Shown here piece by piece: positions 22,747 through 33,757 of a DNA stretch of 64,000 nucleotides. Position 1 is the stretch's first letter. The number at the start of each line of letters is the position of its first letter. Location: the NCBI GenBank assembly GCA_020726505.1, contig JAHLEZ010000005.1, positions 930,001-994,000 on the forward strand, read 5' to 3'. The stretch is from Leptodontidium sp. MPI-SDFR-AT-0119 (lineage: Eukaryota > Ascomycota > Leotiomycetes > Helotiales > Leptodontidiaceae). The notes under the pieces are model-generated. The model did not search any database. It had not been told where the DNA came from and saw only the letters and a program-made list of their open reading frames with translations. The translations under genes were made by a program, and so were the position numbers.

Positions 22747-24305
22747 GCGTGGAGGATTTGTGTTCGGGACACAGGAGGAAACATAAGTGGTGACTTCGGT
22801 GGCCCGGCTGTGCTTGGATAACTGAGGGCGGTGGATGGTAAATGTACGGTCGAACTGTTGGCTGGTGTATATTATTGCCTTATCTCTGGGTCTGCTATTC
22901 TTTGTATTGCAATCATTCGGGATGGTGTTCCGAAACTGGCAGCGGAGGGAGGCAACGGGCTGGCTCATCTGGGCGTCCAACCATTTTAACTTACTTCATC
23001 GCACAAACCTGTATTCCCTTCCCAAGCCCTCATCCATGTTTAGCACTTTTCACAGGCATCACGACGATTCCGCAGTGAGCTTGTCATATGGTAGCTGTCG
23101 CCTTTCGGTCATTTCAGGATAGCAAACAGAAATAGCAAGTAAAAATAAAATGGAGACCATATATGGAAATGTGAGGTGCGATGATGGTATTTCTGAAGCG
23201 AGGTAGCCTGTAAAGCACGGACTTCTGTCCCCCATCGAGTTTGCTATAGTAACATAAGAGATATTAGTCCCGTACATACTCGATGAGCTCCCGGCATGTC
23301 TCAGAGAAGCCGGAAATCGAACTTGGATCGGGTTGAAAATAGCCCGTCGTAGCTGTAGCACGCGAGCCCAATCAGGCAACAGACAGAAACCGAATTTGTC
23401 TGCTGCTTATTCGGGACTAGCGCTATAATTTCCAACCCAAAAGCATGATGGCGAACTGACGCTCTTCATCCTCAATCTTCTCCACCCCAAACAATGCTTC
23501 ACGACGTCGATTCCTTACTATCTAAAATTCAATTTCTACGTAGGAAGCTTGAGTTCAATCGCTCGTCCCGCCTCGCCGCCAGTTGACGACGAAACCGAGC
23601 CAAGTGCTAGTTCGTTTATCTTATCCGTTGCGCCTGGTGGCCGCTGCTGCCAGGGGCGGGCGGCATTGAAAACCGGCCATCTGGTTAAGCGAGAGTTTGT
23701 CGCACCAAGACCCTCGACTTCCAAAATTATCATACGTTTTCACGACATTAATAAATGTAAATATTTTATTTACATGAAATTTAGATGTTAAAGTTTTAAC
23801 CTCTATAAGAGAGAATTTAATTTAATAGTGGAGTTTCTCGAATGCACGCTTTTGAAAACGATGGTATTTTGGTGTTCCTCCAAGCTTTTAAATTGCCGGA
23901 TTTCAATGCCGCCCGCCTTCGTACACTAGCCTGAGCGTCAGCGCTCGAAGGCGCTGAAGATCCCCTAGAGCAGCAGTTTGTAAGGGAAGTGTAATCCTGA
24001 CAGCAGCGCAACGGATAAAATATATATTGTTGATTAATAATCTGATCAAAAATCAAACTGCCCACCAGCCGCCGCCAACCACGATCCTTGCAGATATTGA
24101 GATAAGCTCTTCGGAATTCGTACTACTATTCGAGGCACGATTCACTAATCACTAGTCCTCGGTACGATAATTAATACACCTCCCGTGACTATTCCATGTA
24201 AGGCTGGGGTCGAGAGTTGACTACTAATATATAGATAACTGAAGCCCTTAACCTAGAGCTTGACTTTTGTAACTTCGACTGCATAATTGACAAAGAAAAC
24301 TCACA
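22747..24305. other. Intergenic with a long inverted repeat
   Basis: Contains the imperfect inverted repeat at 23621-24018 and, beyond ~24060, the leader of the bZIP gene. The open frame at 22835-23122 has a hydrophobic start but no support. Confidence 0.45.
23621..24018. repeat. Imperfect long inverted repeat (~400 bp)
   Basis: Exact inverted arms: a 13-mer (ttatccgttgcgc) at 23621-23633 and 24006-24018, and a 17-mer (ggcgggcggcattgaaa) at 23655-23671 and 23901-23917. Sequence next to the 17-mers is also loosely related. Read outward-in, the arms encode similar peptides (RAALKTGHL on plus, RAALKSGNL on minus). This suggests an old inverted duplication of a coding or repeat segment, or a non-autonomous foldback element, now diverged. 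Confidence 0.6.
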
Positions 24306-24981
24306 ATGGCATTCGAATACAACCAAGACAGCTGCTGGAATAGCGCTACTTTCTATCAACAAAATCTGGATACTATCCCTCTTGAAGCTAGTGGATTCAT
24401 TAACTCTTTTCCAGATATTTTGACGGTAAAACTCACGAAGTCCTTAATACTATTGTAACTGACTTTGGCAGATAAATACATCGAGTCCTCAGTACACGGG
24501 CAATCTGATCCGGGACCCTTCCAAAGTGACATGCTTTGAGTGGGGCGGCAGCATCCAAGGGGATCCAATTTCGACAGGGGAATTTTCTCCAACCACTACC
24601 GATTTAGAGAAACCAGCTTCAGCATCCGAAGGAAGCTCACGCGGTCCTAGACGCCTATCAGCAGAAGCGGTAGCCAAGAGGCGGAAGCAGAACAGAGTTT
24701 CGCAAGCTGCCTGGCGAGCTCGGAATAAGGAGTTAATCCAAGAACTCCGTCAAGAAATATCCGAGTACTCAGAGTACACCGAAAATATGCAGCAAATGAT
24801 AAAATCCCTCCTCCAAACAACAGAGTCCTTGAAGGGTGCTATTGAGAGTGCACTTGCTCAACCACCACCGAGAAAGTCATTGTGGGGTGGGCCGGCTAGG
24901 GTATCGCAACTCATGTCGCATAGTTCATCGAACGAGGGACTATCGCAGGATACGCAAGACTGTGATGGAGAGGTTGTTTGA
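24306..24981 (+). CDS. Compact bZIP transcription factor-like protein
   Basis: Exons 24306-24425 and 24472-24981; the 46-nt intron has a GTAACTGAC branch region and exact phase, giving 209 aa. Residues ~107-130 form a bZIP basic region (AKRRKQNRVSQAAWRARNKE) with the N-x-x-(S/A)-Q-x-x-x-R-x-R core that contacts DNA. It is followed by a helix (ELIQELRQEISEYSEYTENM) whose heptad positions are only partly leucine. The core is close to Yap/Pap1-type NRxAQRAFRxR, but with AAW in place of the usual RAF. No C-terminal Cys-rich redox domain is present. Expected role is a DNA-binding dimer in the nucleus; targets unknown. Start chosen at the first ATG in good context (acaATGg). Confidence 0.75.
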
Positions 24982-26470
24982 TGTACGGGTTTAGGTCTTG
25001 GGAGATATAGTTCGGCTTCGAAGGAAATACCCCGCAGCTTTCGCACATGGGACTTTGGGATGGGAATTCTTGCCGGTGTTCGGCGGTAATAGAAGGCTGG
25101 TGTACGCACATAGACTTGACTTCTGGTTGAATCCGTGGTCCAGATTCAGACAAGTGAAGTAGGAGGAAATAAGATAATGAACTGCTCTTCACCCCCACTA
25201 ATATGCCAATCTACCTAGCGCCAAAATCTGATCAGTGAAGTCATCGCATGTAAGTTTGACATATTGTCGATCTTATCCAGCTTTGCTAGTTGGGTTCGAG
25301 CCATATGATGTGGCCAAGACTTCCTGTGCTTGCGTCCACAATCTGATACCGAGATATCAATCGATGGAGGCTTAGACCTGAAGAATAGGCCAACGTTCGT
25401 GATGGTGTGCAGCAGACGAGACCCAGTCTGGCACAGAGGCAGCACCATTGCACGGGCTCTTTGCAGAGTAACATATGCGAGGTAGCAGATGAACTGTCCC
25501 CCCCCCCCCTCCTCATTGCGCCATCCCTCCAGATATGTTTCTGCACATGTATTAACGACTGTTGCGTACTTGATAGCATTCCCCAAAGTCAATATGGCCC
25601 CCATGTGTCTTCACAGATTTTTAAATAGGCTGCAGAAGAGACATCATTTTCCACCCCTTCTCTAAATCAGATATCCTACAACAACTAGCGTAATGCTACA
25701 CAACTCCGGGAGATCATTGTGACCATTGTCTCAGTGAGAAGAACGTAATTTTGACCTTCTGGCTCTGCATGGGACCTGTTATAGCAATTCTCAACTCTAG
25801 CAAAGTCAATTCTTCATCCGGATAGGTGCTCCAAGACGTAGTCTTTGCAGAAGTCGGAACATTTGCAGCAGACCTAAATTCAACGTCCTAGTGGGATAAG
25901 AGTCTGCGAAAATTTTAGAGAGAGAGACATTCCTGCACCTGGGACGTTGTTTCGGCAACCTTTGTGGCCAGCTGTTTTAGGAGCTGTTCTGGCGGCTGTT
26001 TTGGCAGCCTTCATTGTCGTCCCCCACAAACCCTTCAAAGACATTGTCTTGAATTCGCAGAACAGATAATGAAAACTTACTTCAATTCCAGCAACCCACG
26101 TTCTCTCGAAACTTTTCAGCAACACGCTCTGTTAATTTTGGTAAGTCCCTCCAAGTATACCCTTGCCGTCTTGTCTTTCGTCCTTTGCAACACAACAATA
26201 CGCCTTCAACAGGCCTTACCAGAGACCATCGCCGTGTAAGCTAGGGGCGCAAATCGAAATTAAATATTCTCATCCCCCACTGACCGCATTTATCCAAAGC
26301 GTTTCTACCTACTAATTACTTTACCGAGCAGGCAACCTCGTATCGAAGACTATTTCGAATCCACCCCTCTACGCATTCGTTCCACATACGCACATCCCAT
26401 ATTAGAATAGGAAGATCAGCTAATAAAACCAAAGACTACCTCGACCAACAAGGCACCGGATTAAAGAACG
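24982..26470. other. Intergenic, nothing recognised
   Basis: A C12 run at 25498-25509. Open frames on both strands at 25215-25628 and 25880-26239 look like chance. A GGTTCGAGCC box near 25290 lacks the rest of a tRNA. Confidence 0.45.
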
Positions 26471-27318
26471 ATGTCTGCTTCCACTCCCGCCCCAGTTCCC
26501 ACTCGGCGTCCACGCACACCCATCCCTGCTTTAGGCACCTTTCAGGTCACTTATGTAGCTCGCAGATGTTGGCACTGCGCAAAAGTTGAAAGGACAGAGT
26601 GTAAAGGGGGAAAACCATGCCCTAAATGCCAGAAAATGGGCAGAATCTGCTGTAATTATCTGGGAGTTCCTTTCTTGGGACAGGGTGACCAAATTACCGC
26701 GCTACTAAAAAACGTCCAAAGTACAGGAGAAATTAGCACTGTCATACCTGATCGTAAGTTACATATCCGCATACTCTTTTATCTAATATGGAAGGGCATA
26801 GACAATCGAAATATTGATGGACCCTTACTGACTTTTTAGTGGGCCCTCTGCATCTCGCTGTACTGGCTGGACTAGGTGTAGCGGCCTCCGCCCCTGAATC
26901 AGTATCATCTTCAACTCTCTCAGCTCCCCAAGCAGTTATCCCCAGAATTCAGCAACAGAACTCATCTTCCGTTCAGGAGTGTCGACATCTTCCCGCCAAT
27001 GTCTTCAGACCTAGAAAAGATAAAGCTCTTGCTAGCAGGCGCGACAATCTGTTCAATAACCACGGAATCGATGAGAAGGGACTTAAAGCTCTGCCAAATG
27101 ACCAGGCAGCTGATCCATACTCAGCCGACTTATATGATCGAATGGTCGCACGAACTGTTGAGGCAACAGCAATTGCTGATGCTCGTGGAGATCATGTATA
27201 TCTCCCTTTTGAGCTTCCCGAGCCTGGGTCAAATAACGAGACTTCTGACACTGCTGAAGAAGACAATCTGGATCCAGGCCCTTGGGAATATCCGGATGAG
27301 CTTTGGGGCTCACCGTAG
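26471..27318 (+). CDS. Small Zn2Cys6-like protein
   Basis: Exons 26471-26753 and 26840-27318; the 86-nt intron (GTAAGT donor, CTGACTTTTTAG end) splits a Leu codon in phase, giving 253 aa. Residues ~35-62 hold C-x2-C-x7-C-x5-C-x2-C-x6-C (CWHCAKVERTEC, then GGKPCPKCQKMGRIC), a Zn2Cys6-like cluster one residue longer in the first loop than the canonical C6 spacing. The second half is nearly identical in pattern to the cluster in the 12244 protein (GGKPC-x2-C-Q-x2-GR-x-C), so the two share descent. The rest is acidic with a conserved-looking WEYPDELWGSP end and no fungal TF middle domain. Probably nuclear; function not known. Confidence 0.7.
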
Positions 27319-28097
27319 AGCCTTACTCCGGTAGACCTGAGGAGCTTCCAGGGATTCCGAACAAGTCTCTGAGCATCAATGCCGAAGCTCACCACACGTA
27401 CTCATGAGCCTACCAGCTCTCGTATCGATCACACACCTGTCTCTTGTAAGGAGTATAGAATCTGCGGAGTTCAATTAACACTTACGTCCTTGAAGCACGT
27501 CCTATCAGCTTGGGCGGGAGTTCAATCGACACATGTCCAGCCACACACCCCGCTTCCAGCTCTGCTGACCTTTCTTTCCGACATCTTGAGATAATTTAAA
27601 TTCCAGCACAAAAAATTAATCAGTTGATCTCGAAATTAAGGAGATCCCACATTGCACCGTCGTCCTCCTTCACCCTCCTTGTCGAATCATCATTTCTTCC
27701 CGCAAAAAGTTTTTTTTCCCTCCAAGTTCCTCCTATCAATTCCGAAGCGATTTCTCTCCAACCCCATCCGGCCAAAATTGTAAATATACAGTCAACCCCT
27801 ACCACAGGCCCTGAGTACACCGAAGCCCCCATACCCTCACCCATCGGCGTCGACTTCCAATATCGCGACCGGCTATTGCCTTGTTGACATCCATCTAGCG
27901 CGGAAAGAAGCGAGAGTTGGGAAAGGTCCACTTTTCCCTGCCAATGGGATTTTCACCAAATCAGCCGCTGATGCTCGACAGCTACTCCCACTCAAAGCTT
28001 TCGGTGAGTAGATGTTCCCGGGGGCTCGGCGGGGAGGAAGCTCGACTCGATTCCTGTACCATCAACGATGCAGGATAAATTGTCTCCAGCGTGACAA

Positions 28098-28290
28098 ATG
28101 ATTTGATTTGATTTGATTAGGGAGTCCTAATCAAAATCAAATCAAGGCCGAAATTCACGTAATCAAATCATTGATTTTGATTATAATTAATTATTTACAT
28201 ACAAATAATTGATTATAATCTAATTATAATCTGATTATCAACAGTAGCAAATCAAATCAAATCAGATTATAATCAATTATAATTGATTAG
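28098..28290. repeat. AT-rich block of consecutive hairpins
   Basis: Three hairpins built from related words (gatttgattt, gattataatc). First: a ttgatttgattagg arm near 28103-28122 and its complement from 28126, loop AGT, one extra A. Second: 28179-28196 with 28202-28220, one mismatch. Third: 28221-28236 with 28260-28275. The same words recur between hairpins, so the block could fold in several ways. No coding potential. Confidence 0.75.
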
Positions 28291-29085
28291 CTTGATTTTT
28301 CTTTCTCACGCTGATTGTCTCTGATGCTGTCGTTTGTGGACGATCTGGTGTCAGCTGGACTGTGAGAATTTGCAACGAGTTGAGAGGTGGCACTCTTGGA
28401 TCGTACCTTTTGATCTACTAACTGTAACACAGCCCACGTCTCTTGGAAATTCTAAGGAGAATTGGAGTTTCGGAACTCGCTCGGCACGATAAGTTCCACG
28501 GGCTTTAAAGGTATTTTTCAGTTTTCTTTCCAAAAAAAAAAATTTCATTTTTATATATATATATCTTTTTTTTACATGACTTTCTTGAATTTAACTGCTT
28601 GTTGACCGACAAGCGCGCCCTAGCGTGAAACTATGCAAGCCGGTGATATATATCGTGTCTGTATCTGCGATAATAACATATAAGTCTATACAGCTAAACT
28701 TGACAGGTCAACAACTGTTCTTTAAAGCCGAGATCTTTCAGAGGTTGATTTGACTTACCATGTATTTTCATGTGCTGTTTCCCCTTATCTCTCTCTACTT
28801 ATTATATGCTCTTTTCCTAGTCAGTCAGTTGAACTCTTGATCTTTTCGTGAAGATAAAATGCCGCCTGCAGTTGCGTTTCCCAAGCACTTGGGCCGAGAA
28901 AAATAGGAACGAAGATAAAGATCAATTGGGAAAGCTGCGGAGAAAGTTATGTACATTCCCAACAGAGCAGTGTTCGACAATTAACACAGGATAAGACTGT
29001 TCTGCGTATGTATATGGCCATCAAGTAATGCTCTACTTGCAATCTGGTCTGAAGAAGATCCTGAACATGAATAAAAATAGCTCGT

Positions 29086-29119
29086 GATGATGAAGATGAA
29101 GATGAAGATGAAGATGAAG
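29086..29119 (+). repeat. GATGAA microsatellite
   Basis: About five units of gatgaa, with a leading gatgat. Confidence 0.85.
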
Positions 29120-29753
29120 GACTTACTTCCTCGCCACGCTTGTCTTCTGTTGACCTAGAAATCCAAGAGCAGCCCCAAAACTAACCAAGAAACCCCAAGA
29201 TGGCAGTCCCTAACCGAAGGCGAGGAGTGTCTAGGTCCACCCTTTATATGTTTCTGGGATCTGCTGGTTATTTTCGGCAATGCCTCCTCCTAGGCTGTTG
29301 TCTACCATCTAGCTGTAGCGAAGTTATAAAGGTCTAGCCCCATAAACCTAGGCACTAGTCGGTAGGAATTTCAAAATTCATTGACCGGTTCAGCCTCGCC
29401 TCAAAAAAAAAAAATTCTGCTTGGTTTGGCGTCGGACACATTCACCTTCGAAGTCCTTGGGATATTCTTTGTCGTTTGTCGAGCGGAGCTTCGAAGGTAA
29501 CAACCTCTTTCCCACCCCACCCCACAACAACAAACACCAAACTCCGCCATCGGGAAACCCAGCTTCCACCACGTCCTATCCCATCGAAGGGTCTCTCAAA
29601 GTAGGTAATCGCTTCAACTGGATAGGTGCCAGTGTGCTGCAGACGTGACGCGCAACTTTTTCCGTTGCGGAGATTCCTCTCCAGCTCTTCAGGTGGGCAG
29701 ATGCTGATCAAGTTTTCTGAGCAGAGCCATCACCACCCCCAACTAAGTTCAAG

Positions 29754-31211
29754 ATGGGAAGTCAAAGAGGAAGTAGAAACCGACACTTTGCGACTGGGGG
29801 CAAGACGAATGGGCGCGAGAATGCGGGACAAGATTATCACAACAGATCCAAAGCATGCTTGGCAACCTTGAGCGATAATAGTAGCAGCGATAGTGAGGGG
29901 GAAGCAGACCCAGGTAGGTCTTGCAGCACCCAAGCTACTGTCTTTCCCACTCTTTCAAGAGCTTCAAGTGGCCTTCAGAATCCTGTTCTAACAGATCCAG
30001 GTGCAAGAGATCAGGTGGAGGGTGACCTCTCCCGTGCACAACACGAAGTCCAAAACACTCGAGCCCAAGGAGCAATCAGCGTATCCAGAGCCATCTACTC
30101 ACCAATTCCAGACGAAATTCGAGGTCTTGTTCCAAATTCTGTTGGCGCTACTCCAAGTCAAGGCAGACATCGAAGTCAACAGGCCATAGATGCCTCCAAC
30201 TTCGCCCGTAGTCCTACTGCAGGCAGACAATCCCCCTCAATTGCAAGCATTGGATCCGCGAGCCAGAACGATCGGAACGAAAGTCAAGCAGCTTCCATGA
30301 AGGGAACGGATACAAACAATGAACTCGGTTCTGCTGTGCATGGATCAGATGATTGTGGTAACAAAGTAGGGGCTCAAGCCAGTGGCTTCAGTCCCGAGCT
30401 TCGGCTTTTAGGAGCAAGTTCATCACCAATTAGCACCGGATTGTTCTCTATCGATTTGGTCAATCCCCAAACGAAGACTGGTCGCACAGGTGCCACGGAT
30501 ACGATGGAATTGAACACGCAGGCTGCGAAAAAGGCTTCTGGATCTTTGAGCCATATCGAGGGTGATCTTCAGAGTGCTCAGATCCAATACAGTTGGAATA
30601 TCCCTCATGAGGACACCCAGAGTGGAACGAAGCCGCTGCTGGATTTGAAACAGAACTCCGTCGTCGGGCCCACCAGCATCACCCTCAGAGAGGAGTCCGA
30701 GCCAGCGAATAGCCAACCCGAGAAGAGCACCGCTGAAGCAGGGGAGATGATGCAGAATCGTCTTCCTCAGGCAAAGCCCACCTCCAATGACGGAGAAACT
30801 TATCCTCAAACTGCCCAGTCTGAATTGAAGCCGCTGGTGGACATGGAGCAATCATCCAGCTTGAACCCCTATACTAGCACCGCCAGACTGCTACCGACAG
30901 TCTCTTGGGACTGGGACAAGACTATCGATCGAGTTTACGACGTAAAGGGCCTCTCCAAGAAGAAGAAAGAAGAAGCCAAGGCATGGATGAAGGAAGACCT
31001 GAGTGGAAAGATTCTAGGCTGGGCTGATAGAATGCGCGCCATGAACGAAGAGCTGCGAGGCCCGGTTGTGGCAGAAAAGCCTTCTCCTCGTGCTAAGAGG
31101 CAAGATCGTCGTTCAGGAAAGACCAAGCCTCCTCAGGATGCTATAACTCTTGATGCTGTTGCTCCTGAAGATGTCGACTCTTCAGGCAGCGAGTATACAC
31201 CCGACTCCTAA
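29754..31211 (+). CDS. Orphan nuclear-type protein with shared C-terminal motif
   Basis: Single exon, 485 aa. Largely Ser/Gln/Thr-rich. Two short internal repeats are visible: EGDLSRAQ / EGDLQSAQ, and TKPLLDLKQNS / LKPLVDMEQSS. Residues ~385-427 carry the motif W-D-x-x-I-D-R-V-Y ... E-A-K-A-W-M ... K-I-L-G-W-A-D-R-M also found in the 12244 protein at its residues 232-272, followed here as there by a basic stretch and an acidic end (SGSEYTPDS against GSEYEEELGSDYEV). Unlike that protein it lacks the Zn2Cys6 cluster. I infer two members of an undescribed family that differ at the N-terminus. Function unknown; the basic segment (RAKRQDRRSGKTK) suggests the nucleus. Confidence 0.65.
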   Translation: MGSQRGSRNRHFATGGKTNGRENAGQDYHNRSKACLATLSDNSSSDSEGEADPGRSCSTQATVFPTLSRASSGLQNPVLTDPGARDQVEGDLSRAQHEVQNTRAQGAISVSRAIYSPIPDEIRGLVPNSVGATPSQGRHRSQQAIDASNFARSPTAGRQSPSIASIGSASQNDRNESQAASMKGTDTNNELGSAVHGSDDCGNKVGAQASGFSPELRLLGASSSPISTGLFSIDLVNPQTKTGRTGATDTMELNTQAAKKASGSLSHIEGDLQSAQIQYSWNIPHEDTQSGTKPLLDLKQNSVVGPTSITLREESEPANSQPEKSTAEAGEMMQNRLPQAKPTSNDGETYPQTAQSELKPLVDMEQSSSLNPYTSTARLLPTVSWDWDKTIDRVYDVKGLSKKKKEEAKAWMKEDLSGKILGWADRMRAMNEELRGPVVAEKPSPRAKRQDRRSGKTKPPQDAITLDAVAPEDVDSSGSEYTPDS

Positions 31212-33757
31212 GGTTGGGTCCATTGCTCCTCAGTTTGGCAGGTGACAGGATAATCAGTGGCTCTGGGCTCTTGGAGACGACTTCGCAGCCAATGAGTATA
31301 CGCAATGTCCTGAGTTCGACGCAACACATTCGCCACCTCCACCATACTCCATCACACTCCACACCCAGGCTCAATCGTTGCCAAGCGATCTCGGCTAATT
31401 AACCACGTGACATCACCCTTTCCAGGGCGTCTCCTGGTAAACAAGCATGATTACAGCCTTCAACCTAGCTACTCTCACTTGGGCTCGGTTTACACTATCC
31501 ATTACCTTCTGACGCTCTTAAATGAGCCGTCGGGGGACTTATTCTGGCACTTTTCCTGTGTGTTCCTGTTTCTTGTGCGGTTATTTCTTTCCCCTGGTGC
31601 TGATGTTTCCTGGTTTCCGAGATTTTATATCCGTTTCCGGATATTGAAGAAAAGATGAAGACGGTCTGTGGCAGAGATATGTGGCGAACTGGGTACATGA
31701 CTTCAGAGATCTTCGACATTCTGTTTCTTTGTAGTCTCATATCCGCGTCTGATTTTGAAGACGGAGGTGATGACTGGGTTCAAGGCTCTATGAACCAGCC
31801 TTGTTGTGTATTTCTCTTTCCGATGGCTGATTTCCTTTTCTTGTTTTGTCGTCATTGCGAGGCTGGGTGATGGAAAAGACATGCGTGTTATGCAGAGGTT
31901 TTCTAGTTGGCTCTTTGTATGTAGCATCTCAATGCCAATAACTCAGACAAGGGCGCTGCTCCATGAGTTGCAAGCGCGGTCGTGAGATGGTGCAGCTTCT
32001 GAGTCTAATATCTTGCTGCAGTAGGAATTAGATGATTGGTCAGTCGGCTTGGGTGAGGAACTGCGGATGGTAAATAGGTCAGCACGATTCCACCTGTAAG
32101 ACACCAATTGACTTACTCTAGGCTTTGGTTTGCGGTCCAATACGCCAATTGCCTCGTTCTGAGTTTGTCGCACACAATCTCTTAACTTTTCTTTTGAAAA
32201 TTGGGTCCGGAGGATGGCTTTGAAGTAAGTGAGAGAAGCCCTTGGGCAAAGACATGTTGCTGATATCGCTCAATACCTTTGGGCTACAGCAGGACAAGCT
32301 GCGCCGCGTCAAATTCCATTTCGGCGAGTCGAACACCAAACTTTGACCATTCGAAGATATATACTCATGCCAAGCACCTAGGTACTTAATACTACACTAG
32401 CGAGTGAATACCTGTACAGTATGTTGGCATTCGACTTGCGCGACAACATCCACATTCTTCTGGCAAGCGAGAAGCGACCAGCGACCATTCCGATAAATTC
32501 GCAAATGCTGCACCAAATACTCCTGGTGCCGTATTATGCCCTACTCACTCGGAGCAAGAAATCGGTGAAGTGTCATCTGGAGTGAAGAGATCGCACGCAG
32601 CCTGTCAAGCTTAAGACGGTGCATTCTTGGCTCGGATCGTCAAGTACTGAGCTAACCTTGCGACATAGTTCCACGTGAGGGATTCCAATGGGATACCATC
32701 TCGTGTCGCTCGGATGGAAGAAGAGGAAATGAATGTCTTCAAGTCTGGTCCTGACATCTAGAGACAAATGTCCCTGTCATGAGTCCGAAACAAGTAAAGA
32801 GAACCCCTCATCCTCCAGTTCCCGGGTGGGAAAAAAGAAAAAGAAATGCAATGCCTCATTTCCAGTCCTGATATTTACAAAGGAGAGAAGAAAAAAAGAA
32901 GGGAGAGAATACTCCCAGAGAGGATGTTCCCGTATGACAAAAGATGAAAAAAACGACGTTCCAACGAATGTCCTCGGGTCCAGTCCCGACATTCAAGCCC
33001 CAAGTTCCGCATGAAGAGACCCTGAAGGAAATCGTCATCGTATTCCAAGACGGCCAAAAAGCTCAAGGAATCTCCGGATCTGATCCGAGAAGTCGGGGAC
33101 CAGACTCATATATTAGCACACCCAAATACCAAGTTCAAATACCACAGTGCCGGCTCTGTTAAAGGTTGCTTGCACCACTGGACATCCAGACCTCGTCTTT
33201 GATTACCTGGGAGCAAATGGACCTGCAAGAAAGACAACTTGGAAGTCCCGGAAGAAGAGGAAAAGAAGATATATTGTTGGAAGGGTGTGGTATTTGCTTT
33301 ATAAGACAAGATATCCTTTGGCGCTCTGTGGAGACAGGTCAAGGAGATTAGATGCTGATTGCATATATTAGGTTGACAAAGAGAAGAATTGCCAGAGCTT
33401 CGAAAAGCTGTTAGTGATGATTGGACAGTTTGAGGGGGAAAACTTACAACGCACTCGTCCGAGATGTCAGAATCTGGAGAGATCTGGCAAATCAACGACC
33501 CGTTGGTCCAGAATCCAGCCAAGGAAAGGAAAGAAAATTGGGTATCAAAGTGTATATGCAAGGAAAATTTTCTCGGCATTAAACCTGCTGAACGATGGTC
33601 AGGATTGGAACTTTGGGTTTATCCGATTCTGAGAAGTACTTACTCCGGATCATGCACCCACTCCCCCAATACGGCACAGAGAAGAAGTCAAACACCAACA
33701 GAAAAACCCCGAGACGAAAGAAAAAAAACCGCTCAATATCCACGATATCTGCTCCAC
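31212..33757. other. Intergenic with decayed repeats
   Basis: 31.2-32.7 kb shows nothing. From 32730 a degenerate ~117-bp repeat is seen. The open frame at 33464-33838 overlaps the 3' end of the minus-strand HeLo gene and is not called. Confidence 0.4.
32730..33110 (+). repeat. Degenerate ~117-bp tandem repeat, possibly once coding
   Basis: Related segments start near 32732, 32850 and 32967 (core gtc..tccagtcc.gacatt), with a weaker fourth near 33089. The spacing of ~117 bp is 39 codons. One frame gives related peptides (VFKSGPDI, CLISSPDIY, VLGSSPDIQ), but stops interrupt it. Confidence 0.4.

Larger units (their letters stand above)
27319..29753. other. Intergenic, AT-rich foldback block
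   Basis: Holds the hairpin-rich block at 28098-28290, a GATGAA microsatellite at 29086-29119 and pyrimidine-rich DNA near 27640-27730. Open frame 27624-27887 is low-complexity and not called. The last ~300 bases are the promoter/leader of the 29754 gene. Confidence 0.45.

Noticed and set aside
25270..25310. GGTTCGAGCC resembling a tRNA B box
   Set aside because: No A box, acceptor stem or anticodon arm around it.
27624..27887. 87-codon plus frame
   Set aside because: Comes from pyrimidine-rich low-complexity DNA.
30423..30851. 142-codon minus-strand frame inside the 485-aa gene
   Set aside because: Shadow frame; the plus strand carries the conserved C-terminal motif.
33106..33579. 157-codon minus-strand frame
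   Set aside because: Ser/Phe-rich antisense of the degenerate repeat; no start context or family.
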